The translations under genes were made by a program, and so were the position numbers. Below are positions 1 to 15,100 of a DNA stretch of 64,000 nt, one piece after another (within the stretch, counting starts at the first letter, position 1; every line of letters starts with the position of its first letter). Source of the DNA: Paragonimus westermani (lineage: Eukaryota; Platyhelminthes; Trematoda; Plagiorchiida; Troglotrematidae). The notes under the pieces are model-generated. The model searched no databases. It had not been told where the DNA came from and was given only the letters and a program-made list of their open reading frames with translations. The stretch covers positions 182,183-246,182 of the forward strand of contig QNGE01000424.1 in the NCBI GenBank assembly GCA_008508345.1, written 5' to 3'.

Positions 1-3000
1 TTGGCTGATAATATGGAGATGACAACTACTCTTGTGGTGTAGCTAGTACGTCCTCAATATTAGTACCACATGATTCTGGTTTGAGTATTAACACGGTGTT
101 TCAGTCATCTTGTCAAGATGAAGAAGTCTGGAACCTAGAGGGGGAAAAGTTGCAGTGACAGTGGACCAACTAACTGGGTACCGCAATGGCCCACCTGTGA
201 AAAGTGCTGCGCAAGATCGTCATTACTACGGATCAGGCTCTTCACAAACCAAAGCACTGTGACTAGCGTCAGATTTGATTCAGTTACTTGTGAAGTTCAG
301 TGTGTCGAGCCACTTAGAGGACAACACGTTACACTCAGACGTGAAACGTTTGACAAGGGATAACGCAATGACATGAGAGCGCAAATACGAAAATTCATGA
401 CTTGAATTAGGAGGAACTAAACAGTTCTAGACAGGACAAATGAATTCCTGTGAGAGAGTATTCCAGTTAAAGTACAAATTAGGAAATGCCATTAGAACAA
501 TGGGTTGTGGTAGCCATATAAAGACTGACAGAGTTTCTATTCTTATCGAATATCGACGTGCAATACTGAAATTTAAAACTTATACCTACTGCCTCAAACT
601 TTCACTGGTCATCTTTACAAAATTTCATGACTGCTAAAAGTTAGACCAGCGTCGTCGCTAAAGGCACGGTTGAATATTTCTGATAAACGACCATAAAGAA
701 ATTGTACATCCTTCGTTGTTGATCGAATTAAGCCCGCCTTTTGATGTGGGGAGAAGAATTACTTCGGAAAGAAGTACTATTCCAGGTCTCTAATCAATAA
801 TGTATACTTGTCAAGCTTTTGTAAGCTACAAGTTGGGACAACAAATTAGTCGACCGATTGCAACAGTTTCACAGTTTTGAGAGCTAAAGATGTATTTGAC
901 TTCTTGGTTCGAGGATTGACTACGTCAACTTCATGTGAGCACAGAAATGTGGTCAATTTTGTGGAATCGACATTGATTTACTGTGCGTTAGCAGCTTTGT
1001 CTTACTGTTACACAAGTATTCTTTGATAGGTTTGACCAGAGACCAGTTGTAGAAGCCTAATTTCTTGGTTTCGCTGCATCAATCGGCCATTCTTTAACAC
1101 TGCGGTCACTAATTACTTGGGGTTATACTGTGGTATGCAGTGATGCAAGCACTCATCTCTTTTGCCTGTGTGAGTGTCGACACAACTCCAAATGATTTGG
1201 TATGTACTACTTGAACACAATCGAGGCTGTAGGGCGTGTATCACTGACACTGACAGTCAGCTCCCTAACGCACAACATAACCATCACTTGAGTAGTTGAA
1301 CAAGTATGCTGCATGTTGGGACAAAAGCTGCTAGCCAAACCCTGGTTCGAAGAACAGCACTCTCGAAAGACGTTCCTCTCCGCGCTGTTGATATCCACAA
1401 ACAGTTTGATGTGTGGTTATTCACCAGTGTATTCTTGATAACTGTCTGTGCTTCCATTCATTGATCTACTGTATATAACTACTACTGTATATAACTGGGA
1501 ATAGTGTTAGCCTCATGTAACTTTATGATTAACACACTGTTGCCGCGTTCCGTCCTGGCGTCTAGTAATACGACCGTTCATGTAAAAAACATTGCAGAGT
1601 TCCGCCCCACAAAATGCAGTGGAGATTTGACGAATGAAGTTCGTATTATGGCAGAATTGAAAAACGGAATATACGTGGGTAAGAATTGAAATATTCTCTA
1701 CGTAATGGTTGCGCGGTTAATCTTAAGCAATTTTGACGAGATTTCGCCGGTAGCATTATTAAGAATACACCAGCCCAGGTGGGACTTAATGGTCTACCAA
1801 TAACCATGTCGTCAATTCGTCTGTTAGGTGCACTTTAGAATTCAGATCACACTCTCCCAAAAATACTTAAGATGATCATCTAGTGGCTTACGTCATGACC
1901 GAAAATGACAATGCACAAATGTTAGTAGTCTTATACAGTGTTGTTTGATGAGCCAACCTCGGCTGAACACATCAATTGTCGACCTAGAATGTTTTCATCA
2001 AAATTTTCGACAAACAGTGAAGCCTTCGAGTGAAATATGGAACAAAAAGCCACGAATAAATTTTTGTGTTCACACAAGCCTTACAGTATACCGGATTGTC
2101 CATGATCAGCATCGTCTAAAAAGCTGAAACTATCTGGTATGGCTTTTGCGTTTTCATATCTCTGACACCTGCCTGTCACTTGTTTTCTAGGTGACATAAT
2201 GAATTCAGGAATTGCTAACTCAAGAACAACATTTACAGTTAGATCGATATCGGCTTTTTCAGGAGGGAAAGCGTTACCGGTAGTTGTATTTAATTTGAAC
2301 TACGGTTTATGAAAACAACATCATTTGCATAACGGTAACATACATCAAACTACTCACTTTGGTAGCACCATAACATTCTTGTGATCAAGGACAGACGAAC
2401 TCACCCACTCGTTCGTGCTCAATGACGGTTCTGCAACGTTCAACACACAGACACCGATCCTAACACATTTGTGGGACTTCACAGTGATCTATCCCTCGTT
2501 ATCCCATCGTTAGGATTCATTACCCAAGCATACAGTTTTTTTTTTCATTTGGACCGTTGTCTTCAGTCATTTATGCTCGCTTGTGTGGCAGCTTAAACTT
2601 CAGACCGAAGAGAAGCACACTTATTTGTTCCCCGTCAAAGTGGTTAGACGGTAAATTATGAGTGTTCTGAAACTTCGTGATCACGGAAGAACACATTTAG
2701 CAAGATTCGAACTTAATAGAACCGGTTCCGGTAATTAGAAGGTAAAAAGTTGCTGTGTCTCAGTGAACTGAATCAATCGTTTTTCGAAAGCAGCGGAGTG
2801 GTTAATGCTTAATTATGATAACTTTGTGTTATTAGTGAATAGCTTCACACAAGAAAAGTGGTCAGGAACTCAGAATAACAAAAAAGAGTACGTGAAATCT
2901 ATTGTTGATCTACTTTGGAATAAGGTGCTCTCGAAGAAGAATTCTAGATAACCGGTTTCTCATTCGTATGTGAATCACTTGGCACTCGTTGAGTACTTTG

Positions 3001-3629
3001 ACCTTCAAAGTATGCATAATAGACAAGATGACGAAAAGTTCCAGTTATTGTAATCTGTGTTGTGTATGAGTTCAACGCGTTGTAACACCAAAATGGGACA
3101 ATAAAGTGTTACACATCAAACAACCTTATCACCACAGGTTGTTGATCGATAAAAATAGGAGACGATCGACTGTTTTGTTCAATTAAAATTGAGTTGTTCA
3201 CTTATCATCCAATAAGAAGTTTGTGATTAAATGTGAATCGTTAAGAGTAGTTGAGCAGCCCGAACAATAATTTCAGGAAACAAACAACAAAACGACCATT
3301 GAAATCGGGTTAATCTTTTTTAGGAAACTTTATTTCAACTTGTCGTAGGTTTTTTATCACAGACCCACCGCTAGGTTATTAGCACCAAAACTGGAACATC
3401 AGCGAATCTTTTTCTTCAGCGGTCAAACTATTGTAACACTGACTGTGCTGCTCATCACATTTTCCGATTTTATCGATTAAGCAGTCTGCATGATTCGAGA
3501 TTCATTTTGGGAAACTTAAACTTAGTAGAGCAGCACTGTCTCTTTTTCTGATCTGCTCCGTATTGATTTATCCAACGGTGGATTTGGCAGCGAAACAATT
3601 CGTATCTACTAGTCGAAGTAGGTAATTGG
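1..3629. other. No recognisable gene
   Basis: The longest open frame is 65 codons. I see no exon with a known domain, no repeat array and no RNA gene. Confidence 0.5.
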
Positions 3630-3760
3630 CTTTAACCGAAGTTCGATCGCATGATGGAATACACAGTAGTACCTTGTGTCATGAATTGCCGTGCTCTGTT
3701 GGGGTGGTGAATTGCGCTTCTCTTAGTAACTGAGCTATGTGCAGTGAGACACTCACCTGT
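3630..3760 (-). repeat. Possible decayed tRNA-derived SINE
   Basis: On the minus strand CACATAGCTCAGTTACTAAG (from 3742) resembles the A box of a tRNA promoter (TAGCTCAGTGGTTA). About 90 bases on, GATCGAACTTC is a weak B-box-like word, twice the normal A-to-B distance. The start is similar to the element near 57.1 kb. No folded tRNA can be drawn. Confidence 0.25.
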
Positions 3761-6700
3761 ATAATACGGTGATGTTTACAACTCAACTCCTTAAAACTGA
3801 ACCGTCAGTGGGAAAAACTTGCGTGCAGGCTGAACAATAAGATAGTCAATCAACATTTCTAGGTAGCGTTCACGGCGATACTACACTCGTATACGCCAAC
3901 TCATCAGAAGCAGTGACAGAAGAGGTACCTTGCTAGACTCATGGCACAGCTATTAGGACAAGTGAAGTCCAAATTGGCAATACATTAGTTCTCATAAAGG
4001 AAATCAACAAACAATCAATCTGTCGTCAATTAGTTAACCTTTCATTTTTCGTTGGTAGTCTTTTTCCTGTCCGAGATGGAAATACAAACCCCATCCACAC
4101 ATTGTGTACAGTTCGCTTGACTGATAAGCCACCAAACCTTAAACTGGCTAGCAGTTCTACTTCCACCATCCCGCATGAGCTGGATTCTAACAACCTGAAT
4201 TACGCCTAGTTAGCTTTTACGAGGTATTACGTTGACACTTAAACGCGATTCGCTTCTAGGTCCCGTGAAATATTGGCGGTGATTATGAATAAATACGTTG
4301 TCCTTCAGCGTGCCATGTTCTGTCAAGTTGTGCATTCTGTGGGTATTTTGAGGGTGGTCAGCATGGATGAAAACCGTTGTTTTTGGGTATGCTGATCACA
4401 TTTTGACGGTGCAAATCCAAGCTATTTGAGAAAAGCAGCCAATCTTAGCACCCCATTTTTCTTTCAGGAGCTGAACATTCATGGAATTAGACGTCTTGAT
4501 GACTTTTGATACATATCTACTTATCAAACAAAAACCGCCATGAAAAATACAAAACGATCATCAATTTCGGTTGCATTTTCCATCTCCTCCAGCTTCCAAT
4601 AAGAATGTCATTTTTACCAAGTGATTTCCCCTACCGTGTGTATCTGTCTACCTTACTATTCTTTGTTGAAGTTTTGCGACTAAGGGCAACAGCTTTCGTT
4701 TTTTTTCTTTAATTGCAAAGTATAAACGTAGCGGCATATCGAATGAATAAGTTTTAAAAGAGTTTTCTGTTCAGTTCTCGGCTGTCTATTTCTTTATACG
4801 AAAGAGGCACATTTGTGTCATTTGCAAATACGCGAAATAAAAACGAAAATCTGAGAATTGAGTAGCTGGAGATCAATTAGAGCTTGACGCAAATCAGAGG
4901 AGACTTTGTCTGAGTCAATTTTTCCACAAAGTTGAATGATTTAGTCGGTTCTATTCCGCTTTCGCAAAGATTCCGTGTGTTGCAATTAGAAGATGCCTAC
5001 TCAACCCGAAACGTCTGGTCATCAATTCGACACCCGTTGGATTATTTCAACTTAGTACACTGTGTGTACGATCTGATTTTGTACATTCAACTGGTTGGCT
5101 GACTCAGCGACTGACGTGATCAAGCTCACCGAGGCAGGTGTTTACCGTGTATTATTATACATATGTTTAAGCGGTGGGCTGAATAACGTACGCCGTAGTT
5201 AAACTCGTGAATGAACTAACTGTTGCAAGGTGTAAACCGTATTCTGACTTTTCAAGCGCAATTCTTGTACAGCAACTTCCGCCAAGTAGAACAGGATTCC
5301 CCTGTCCTTCCTACATGTGGTCTAGTCTCTTAATTGGATTACTGAAAGGGTTAAACTTTTAGTGTTTTTTACGTGTTTTTCGTATCCTGTGAGGTGAAAT
5401 CTTTCAACTGAAGTATTGCTCAACCTGCGAATTAAAACGAAATTTCGTAAACCAGTACCATTGTTACGAACTCTTCCACAGTTTGTCAACGTTTGACTGC
5501 TTAATATAGGGCGATTTGGTGACCTAACATTGTTTGGAATTGACATTGTTTTTACTCCTGAAAAGACACGACGGACGCTCCCTTCAGATTAGGATCCCTT
5601 ATCAAAAAACTACCTAATCGTTGTCGTGAATTTTTGTTGGATTTGGTTGGACTGTTGTATATCCAGCGGACGAAATAGACCTGCGTTTTATCCCTAGATA
5701 GTTTGCCCTGAACTAACAAATATGCTGATATGAGCACGGTCGGTACAATCACCTCACAAGAGCTAATGACGACTGAATCAAGTTGAGACATATTGCTGAA
5801 ATTAAGAGAAATATTCACATTTGATTAATGCAGATCTTCACGGGCACAATTACAGTAATATGTCTGAAATCGTGTCGTAACCTCCCTGTGTATTGTATGG
5901 TTTTTCCAGTCTCCCTACGGTTTCCGCTGAATTTAGTGACACCAGCATTTTTAATGCTTTTTCTCAACGTGATTATGTCCATACTGTCTAACACTCAGTG
6001 CTAATGAATAATACGATATTTAAAACACACCTAAATTTCAATAAAGTGTTGTCTTCATATGCACACTTCGATAACCCATGTTTTCTGTTAATTTCTTGCC
6101 TTGTTGTTTGACTTTCCGGAGAAGTAAAATACTGTGCTGTAACCAGGACTTGTTTCAGCGGATATTACGCCCACACCCATATCACAAACAAACTTATGCA
6201 CGTATTGAAGATCTGATGAAGTTCATTCTCATTAGCTAGCTGTCAATTCCCGATCGATGAAATTAATAACTTTTCAGACTTGTTCGAACATAACCAGCTT
6301 GAGCCGGCGGCATAGGTTAATCTATTTCATATCTTCCGCTTCCTGATTGACCGCTTACTACATTTCTGCAGACTTTCTCTTAATGATCGGCTGTTTGCTC
6401 CGGGGAGGGACCGTTTGGTCGTTAGTTCCGTGGTGGTTAGTCGTTCGTTCAGCGATTCGTCCAATTTGGTCCTCACATTGTGAACATACCTGTTGGAGCG
6501 AAAACTCAGGTTTATATTAACTAAAACGTACTACGATATCTACTTTGAATTTGCGGCATTCATAATAAAGTGTCATTCTGAGCAGTTTATTATAAAATCA
6601 ACCTCAGCAGCGTGTACAGAGCGCAATCGATTTTTGGTGGTAAGCAAGGGCCGAAGTTTAGTTTGAAAGATAAAGTCCAATCCTAACTTTGATATCGAGT

Positions 6701-9142
6701 TTCATGTCGTATATTTGGAGCCGATTTTATTGGCAACTTGAATACATCGACCATACTTGTTTCGTACCAATCTAATTTCGTTCAAACTGGAGTAAGATTA
6801 CGTGAATGGTCTACAATGTGAGATCACAGTCCGCTACAACAAGGTCTGAACCCGTTACACTCCAGTTGTCGTCAGTGTTTTTCTGTGTTGTGCAGTTTTT
6901 CCCCCATCTAAAATATAAATGTGACCTGTTATCAAACCGGTAAATGCTTATCACAACATTGTTTATCAGATACGTTACTTAATGTGTTTAAATTCTGATA
7001 CTGGTTTAATCAGACAGGCCAGAATATGTGAATCGGAAACTAGACTATGCTACTTCGTCTAACTGTTTTGTCTAACTTGTTTTTACTGATTAGACTATTA
7101 CAGTTCTGACAGGATTAGAGTGCACCTTAAAACAAATGAAAATAGGGAGCCTAATATTATATTGCATTGATTTACTATAGTCAGTTTCTGTTCCACAACA
7201 AACAGCAATACCCACATGTCGTACTGATGAGTCGTTAGTAGACATTCGTTCACTAAAAGCAGAGGACTACCGCGTCACAGTTATCAGACCATTCTGTCTG
7301 TTTGCTGTGTATTCATATTCTAGACAAGTACACGCTTTATTCGAATAAAACACTATTGGAACGGACAACCTCTGATCAGTGCATTTGATAACTTGATATC
7401 TTATATACATTAGCTCATGTAACATGAACAAACGAGTTTGAGTGTAAGAAAGATAACTGAACAAATTTGGGCCAAAACGTGTAATCACCGCAATAAAATT
7501 ATACAGTCAGTAATTGTGGTTAACCAAGAGATACCAGAACAACAAGTACACTGATACCCAAACTTGGGAAACACGTGAGCCTTTCCCACATTGCAGAGAG
7601 AAGGCTGAATGTTTAGTGTCACAAAGATTCCAGTTTGGATTTCCTGGTACTTGGAGCTTGACATTTGTAGGAACTTCGTGAAATTTGGGTGTGCTGGTGG
7701 CCAACCAAAATTGTTAATGAAATGGATAGACTGAAGAACGTGGGAAATGTGGACATTTAGGTGTGTTCAAAAAAGACTTGTTACTGTCTGACATGTCCTG
7801 AAACACAGTTATCTAAGACAATAACGTCCACTGTGCATTCCAGGTTTACAGAAATACATGGGCATAGTTGTTCTATTAAAAACTGTTACACAACAGGAAC
7901 GGAAGAATTTTCAAGGCGAGGAGGCATTTTTCTGCATAACTCTGGTTTGCTTACTTGTCAATTGTTTGTGGACATTTTTTTGTGTCAAAGGTTCATCCTG
8001 TCTGCCTGTTCAAGAACACGGTAGACATAAATGTGGTTGTTTGCTGCTAACACTTTGTGCATTAAAGGTAGGCGGGTTTTAACTATATTTCGGCATTGTG
8101 AAAAGTGCCCACCTCACTATGTACTGCGTACACAATCACAAATTATTACGGGATGAAGTATGGCAAGAGAAACAGCCAACCAGACATCACTGGCTAACTT
8201 ATTTAATCAAACACAGGTATCTTTCGAAGTTAGATGACGAAGCAGCGCTTTAGAGCCTCCAATCCTATAATTGTATCTATGAGGTTTTCATACTGTGAAC
8301 AACAGGTTAAATGAGAAACATGGATCGTTAATTTCATTATCTGACCGCTAACTATTGGGACGTGCCTGGCCTAAAGCTATCTAGACGCATTTGGCGGTGG
8401 GCAGTAAAACTTCTTATTCAGCGCATACACCACCTACAACTGTAGAACGACAGCTATTAAAATCATTGTTCTTGTTTTTTGGTTAGTCAAACATGTTCAC
8501 AAAGCCTGAAGCAGTAGTTGTGACTCCGTGTGTGAATGACAAAAATGCCATGCAACTGTGTGATGTATATATGAACTGAGGTCACATCTACAGTCAAGTT
8601 AAAGTGTATAAACGTTTTACGCTATCTTTTACAGCAGTCTACTACCCCCCGCAGTCGTTATCGACGAAATTCAGCCTGTGCTCAGACCACAGTTACGTGA
8701 AGATGTTTCTAGATACTACACTGAATATTATGCAGTCTGTACTAATAGTGTTCGTTGTTTGCACGTCATTATGTGCAGATTGATTTGAGCTGTTCAACAA
8801 GGTAGGCAGAACTGCACGTGACCACCTCCACCAGCCCCTTCTCTATCGAACGATTATGTGGGTAAATGAACAATGAAATACGTGGAGTATTGTAACTCCT
8901 GATGTAGAGGTCAGGCTTGTGCATTGCGTCGATCCGGAGGGCCTTGCTGACTAGGATCTCTGTTTCTCTAAGTGCAACCTTCTTAGTAACGTTTTCTTCT
9001 AGGATATTCTATATCATTGTTGAGGTGAGTGGCAGCTCGAGCTATAGTACCTTGTGGTCGGCTGCTACAATGATGGTGATGATGATGTGTGATAATTAAC
9101 AAAGATGAATTTTGCTTGAACACCGGTGGTAGATGCAACATA

Positions 9143-9184
9143 CGAAATCAATATCTCGAAATCAATATTTCGAAATTAATATCT
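9143..9184 (+). repeat. Tandem repeat, three 14-base units
   Basis: Three consecutive units read CGAAATCAATATCT, CGAAATCAATATTT and CGAAATTAATATCT, with two substitutions among them. The array is short and no function is implied. A short ATG/GTG microsatellite lies just upstream at about 9070-9087. Confidence 0.85.
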
Positions 9185-12100
9185 TTCAAGTTTAGTACAA
9201 CGATTTTTCTTCCAGCTACCAAGCTTATTTCTCTCAGTAGCACCAAATTAGATTGTGTGACCCACAGTTAGCTTGAACATGTACACGTAAGATCAGTGTT
9301 CTCACTATACCCTACTTGTGATGAAAACCAAAATCTGGCAAAAACCCTGGTGCTGTATGAGAAATAGTCAAACCACACCCATGCACAGTGGTGTTCAACC
9401 CAAATCAGTCGGTGGCAGAACGTTCTGAAAAACTGTGAATATGAAAACATCGCACTAAAATGCTCAAATCTCTCCAGTTTCAATAGAATTATTTGAAATG
9501 CGTTGGCGACTGTTCCCAGTGACCGTACATGTATGCCGTTACGCTGTCAATATAAAATCTGGTAACATGATGAGCAGATAATTGAGATTTTGACTGGAGG
9601 TGTTCAACCGAAATTCATTTATTGTTAGCGATTTCAACCCATTGTTATGACAGTAATCGACTCCGTCACAAAACAGCAGAAACACGAAAACATGGACTCG
9701 GTTTTCTAGATAAGTGATTGTTACCACGCAAAGTTATTGCTGCGTAAAGCATGTCGTGATTCACGGCATAACAACTGGGGCATTTGAATTATTCTCAAAC
9801 AGTCAAATAATCATAAGCACACCACCAAATATCTGCACAGCAGTGTCGTTAGGGGAAAGACATTTGAAAATTCGGTAATGAGCATTTGAAAAACTTGTAG
9901 ATGAAAAATATCAAGGATACCACAGTTTTATAAGAAGTTGCCTTGTCATACGTGACTTTCAAAAATGTCTTGATTATTCACAGTGAAAGTTGTACATACC
10001 CTACAATTGTTAAGCCTGCATCTAGGCTACAGCATATTTTGATCCATAGACCAAATGGGTAGCGTAATTATGCCGGACACCTCTAAGTATGTTTCATTCC
10101 ACATTGGAACATGCTACTTTATACGAGCATTTGCTTACGTGATCTTCCTACGTGACGTGTAATTTGGCCGTATACATATATAAAACAAACCGGAAACAGA
10201 CCGATAGTTCTCAATAGAAAATACTAGTATAAATATGTTAAACTGTGTCACAAATACGTTTTATCTGTAGTGGTTGTACACTCGCGAAACCTTCCGTTTA
10301 AACGTATGCAACCAATCGCTTCTTTACGCGTGAACAGAATGTACGAACTGGAACACTTTGAATTAAATTGATTTCATCCTTCATTTCAAATTCGTTGAGA
10401 TCAGGATCCGTTCCAAACAGTATATACAAAGAGTTCGTTGTCCTGAACTAGCCATGGATAAAAGTTTGCAGGTTTATTTCATTTGTTACCAATAACATTT
10501 TGCGGAACAAATTTGGTTGTCTTATTGTGCAAAACCTTCCACTCAGAACGGATTCTTAGTGACGCAATGACGTAGGTTCTGCTGGAAGTACTGTTGGCTT
10601 CCCGTCATGTTTGATCACATCGGTACATGTACGTACGATAAAAAACGTTTATTTCCGAATAGTTCAAAGAATGTGTGATTGAGTTTTGGGAATGCATTGT
10701 TGCCAGACAAATTAACGTTTCCAAAAATCTGCATAGTTATAATGAGTACATTTGGGTGACTGTCCAAAAGCTTTGCTTTACTCCAGATATCACAAAAGAA
10801 TATCTTTAATTTGCTACAACTCAACCCTGCGTTTACAGCCAACCTTAAGAAATTGATGGATGTTGAAGGTGAATTATGTGATAAATCAGAGGTGAGCTCG
10901 AGTGATCATTTCTAGTCAAATTATATTGTCTTATTTTACGAGTGCACCTGTTTCTATTTAAACGTGGCTACGTCCACGCAGGGTTTCTACAATTTTATGG
11001 GAAATGTACATGAATTACTGGAAACTTTTCCAGACCTAAACAGTAACTGTTGTCTTGTTTGAAATCCGTTGACATTTCAAAGCCGATATGTCTAGAAATG
11101 TATTGCATTTGGCAGAATACAACATGTCCATTCTAAGAAGACGCCAAAATTGATTGAATTTTTTGTATAATCTATCAATACCTCCTCGAGCACTTCTTCA
11201 TTCTAGCTGCTATACTCCCTGCTGTTATCCATATGGACGTTTTGGACTGTCTAACCCAGAGAGATTTTGGCTGATTCAAAACCGTGCCAAGTGTTTCTAG
11301 CTGAACGATCTATATGGTCTGTATAAATAATTTCAATGTCCATCGTTGTTAATCTTTAGTTCACACAGTTTAATTTTTTGAAACATTTTCTTCACACTTC
11401 ATGGAGAAATTATTCATGGGTATGGGGATTCCCCTCTGATTCACCAACAATTACTCTAGACAGAGAAACAAACGAGAATTGAGTAAGCAGTGTTCATTCA
11501 CTGACAGCTGATGCCGGTTTCCCACAAAAATAAATTCATGTGATTGACTGCAAACCGAAATTTTCTACATCAAGTTGACATCAGTACCACCGAAAGAATT
11601 GGAATTGAATCAGAGTAGATGACTGTATGAATATTGAATGGACTTGTTAACGGCTCTTAGGAGAAAACGGAGAAAGACCACGACTACACGTGTGCTTCGT
11701 GGGTGGAATTCGTTCGACAAGGTTGAGCGGTCTGACAAGACATTTTGTCAAGTGAACTTTTAACCATTGAATACAAGAGGACATACTCCAGTGCAGTAGC
11801 TTAATATACGCTTGCGATATTAAAACTCTAAACTCATGCCAGAAAGAACATTGAAAAAAATACCAGTTAGAAGACGGAGGGAATGCGGGTGGATAAATAC
11901 GTTACCCATGTGGAATACCTAGATATAAACATACGCGTTCATAGCTGGTCAATGTGAAGTCTGAATTGTAATACATGATGGTTCAGAGGTTGCAGTGAGG
12001 AAAACTACTTCAACTGTCAACATCATAATGAGCAATTAACAGATAATGACCAATGTGTTAGAAAAAACCAGTAACGTTTTCTCTGATTCCGGGCCGTAGA

Positions 12101-15100
12101 CAATAAGGAGAGTCGTTTACCCCACAGAGTAGGCTTCGGGTAGATTTGGTCACTCGGTATTCACATATTGCCTGTTCGCGTAAGTACTAGTACAAGTGGC
12201 TATATTACCAGAATCAGGGAGACGACGGTTTGGTATTGTGTATTGTAAAACCAGCCTGAGAGGTGTCAGGTAGTGGTTAGCTCAAAATCATGTCGTGAAA
12301 TTTTTAGAAATTTAAGTTGGGAACCAACAAACTCATACCCAACTTACATTTGACAGCCATGTTTAACATAGCTTAAGCCTAAGTATTTACTACGTGCAGT
12401 CGTATAGGGAATGAATAGATCAGAATCAGTTACGTATCTGAAAATTTAATTCAGACTGTCGAACTAAGCTGACAAGTTATAATTTGCACTTGACGATATT
12501 CTCCGTTCGAGGTGACACCTGTATACTAAACCTCAATGAATACAGCAGTATTAATATTCGAGTGGTTTGGTATGAGTCAGATTTTAGTAACCTAAATTGG
12601 TCTGCATGCTTCTGTCATAAACGTACTCACATTTTCAGTACCGGTTCTGTTTGTACGCGTGTTTATATAGTTCATATAGTTCTGCAGACTTTAGCAAGAA
12701 GCAGTGACTGCTTGATTTGTTTGCTTCAGAACATATTTTGACTGCACACTAGAGTGTATTAAGGAAACAAAACAATGGACATTTGATATTGGAATCGTAT
12801 GCGACTGACGAGAACACACACTGACAAAATTGATTGTCCACTGTGATATCTCATCATCTTCTATCGAAATGATAAAAGTGAGCCTAATTCCTAAGGTTCG
12901 TTGTTCATGATAACGACGGTGTATTCGAAACTACAACTTAGCAAATATGAAAGTATACTGCTAGGGATGTTAAGAAGTAATTAACAGACCTTCAATGAAT
13001 ACCGTTAACCATGTTGTGAATCATGGATGCAAGCAGTAAGTTGCTCTTAAATTCATGTGACTGTTTTTGTGTCTTGTACAGTTTGAAATACTAGTTGTCG
13101 TATTTTCATTAGAAAGATCGATCTTCCTAAACGATTGTTCGGGCATTTCAAAGCAAATATCATAAAACACGTGTGGAACGGCATTCTTTTGGCAACTGCA
13201 CTAGTCAAGTGTTCAAAATTCCTAAGTGATCAGAATTAATTCTCCCGAGATTGTTGGACCACTCAGCTGCTCGGTCAGCAGGTCGTCCATTGTGTTCGCC
13301 AAACTCACAACTATTTCCGTTTGCAAAAACTGCTTCTCTGGATGATTCTGTGGTTAGCTCATTCTAGCAGCGCTTATTGACAGAGCGTGTGTAACTTTTC
13401 GCCCTTTATTACCGTATGTTTCTTCCTCATTGACTGTTCAAAAATTGAACTTGATCATGGGATTGTTTACCATTTATTCGATTTGCATTTTCTGTCAAAT
13501 AGCAATCGTACTGATTTGGTAAGCAAAGCCAGAAAACGTACATATATGTCTACCATTCTGTACAGCGTTCCGGTTATCTTTGAAAAACCTGACAGGACTG
13601 AGTAATTGAGATTATACTCGAAGAAACATCTGAGCTAAGCTGCAGACCGCACGTTGCATACACAGGTTTTTATGATTTACAGTATTCTATGAAAAGATTA
13701 GGCAATGCATACAGCAGTTTATTTGTTCATATAAGTAAGTTTAAATTGAATTACCTTCAAAATTCACACGTTTTTCAATTCAGATTAGTGCAGTCACGGT
13801 GGTCTGCACCGGTGTATATTGTGTCGACATTGGTTTGTCTGTGCTCTAAGAGATGATGGAATACCATCGTATAACACAGTGAGGATAGCTGTTAACGGGA
13901 AGCTAAACCCTACGTAGTTGAATTTATATTCAGCAACAGCTGTTGTTCGGCTGAATGGGAGTTCAGCGGGTCTGCATGCAGAGACATGAGGTCACCAAAC
14001 ATTTTATCCGGCATAACGTTTAGTAGAAATTGTTCATTATTTCTGTCAAGCGATTGCATGACGTTTGGTTGTAGATTTTACACACCGACATTATAACGGC
14101 AAATAACCAAAAGTCGTATGGGCAAGCACTAGGCTATATTAAACTGTGTGAATTGCAAATCAACATGACTGACTAAGCCAGCACATTTAATTAAGCGACT
14201 GCAGGCAAGAGACTTGGCTAACACCGTTTTCTTGAGAATTAGCGTTGTGGGGTCACAAATGAAGAATCCTGCTATGAGTCAACTAATGGAGATATCCTCA
14301 ATCTTGGTTAAGAAGAGGTTTATTTTAAAAATTAAGAATACTAGTCCTCATTTCTGGTCCGTATGTTTTTTGCCTAAGTTGAAACATCACTTTCATTGGC
14401 TAACTGAGACTAGGCTTCGCATTACCAAGGTAACAAGCAAGGTGCATGCATTGAACGGTATTTTTACTTTCTGTATTCATAAACTGAAAAAATATGACTC
14501 AGTTAGTTTGACTATTTGAAACGACAATTCGCCGGTTGTATGGTGAGGGATATCGATCAGATGTAGATGTGTTGTGACTGAGTAGATGAATACGTCTTTA
14601 TCAGTTTCTATCAAACTAGCGTTCCATCGCAGTAGAAACCCTTTATTTTCAGTTGGCACAAAACTTTCCCATACAAACACTTGTGTTTACTACCACTGGT
14701 TTGTTGGCGGTGCGATTACGTGACTATAAACTGAAAATATTGATGTTCGAACGGGTGATGCTCATCGAAATTCCCATGCTGATGTTCTTTAGATAAAACT
14801 GGAACAAATAATCCTGTTGCACTAACAGAAACATGCTTCTACTTAACCCCATGTATGTTGTGTTCGTGTGCCGTGCATGCATGAGTGGCGACCTTACAAA
14901 ACAACGAACGTGGACAAAAACTGATGACATTTCACGAGATATCATTTGCCGTCAGTGTACAACACTAGATAATGAGAATTCAATAAATCAGAGCAATCTT
15001 GTATAAAAATGGATGACATAAACGGTAAATCAAAGAGTATACAGTGTGTTCAGATTTCAGATTGATTTATTCCGATCGGATGCGCAAAGTTCGCATCTGC

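Noticed and set aside
7222..7250. CTGATGAGTC followed by a small GTC/GAC hairpin, like a hammerhead ribozyme core
   Set aside because: The GAAA that must follow stem II is absent and no closing helices I and III are seen.
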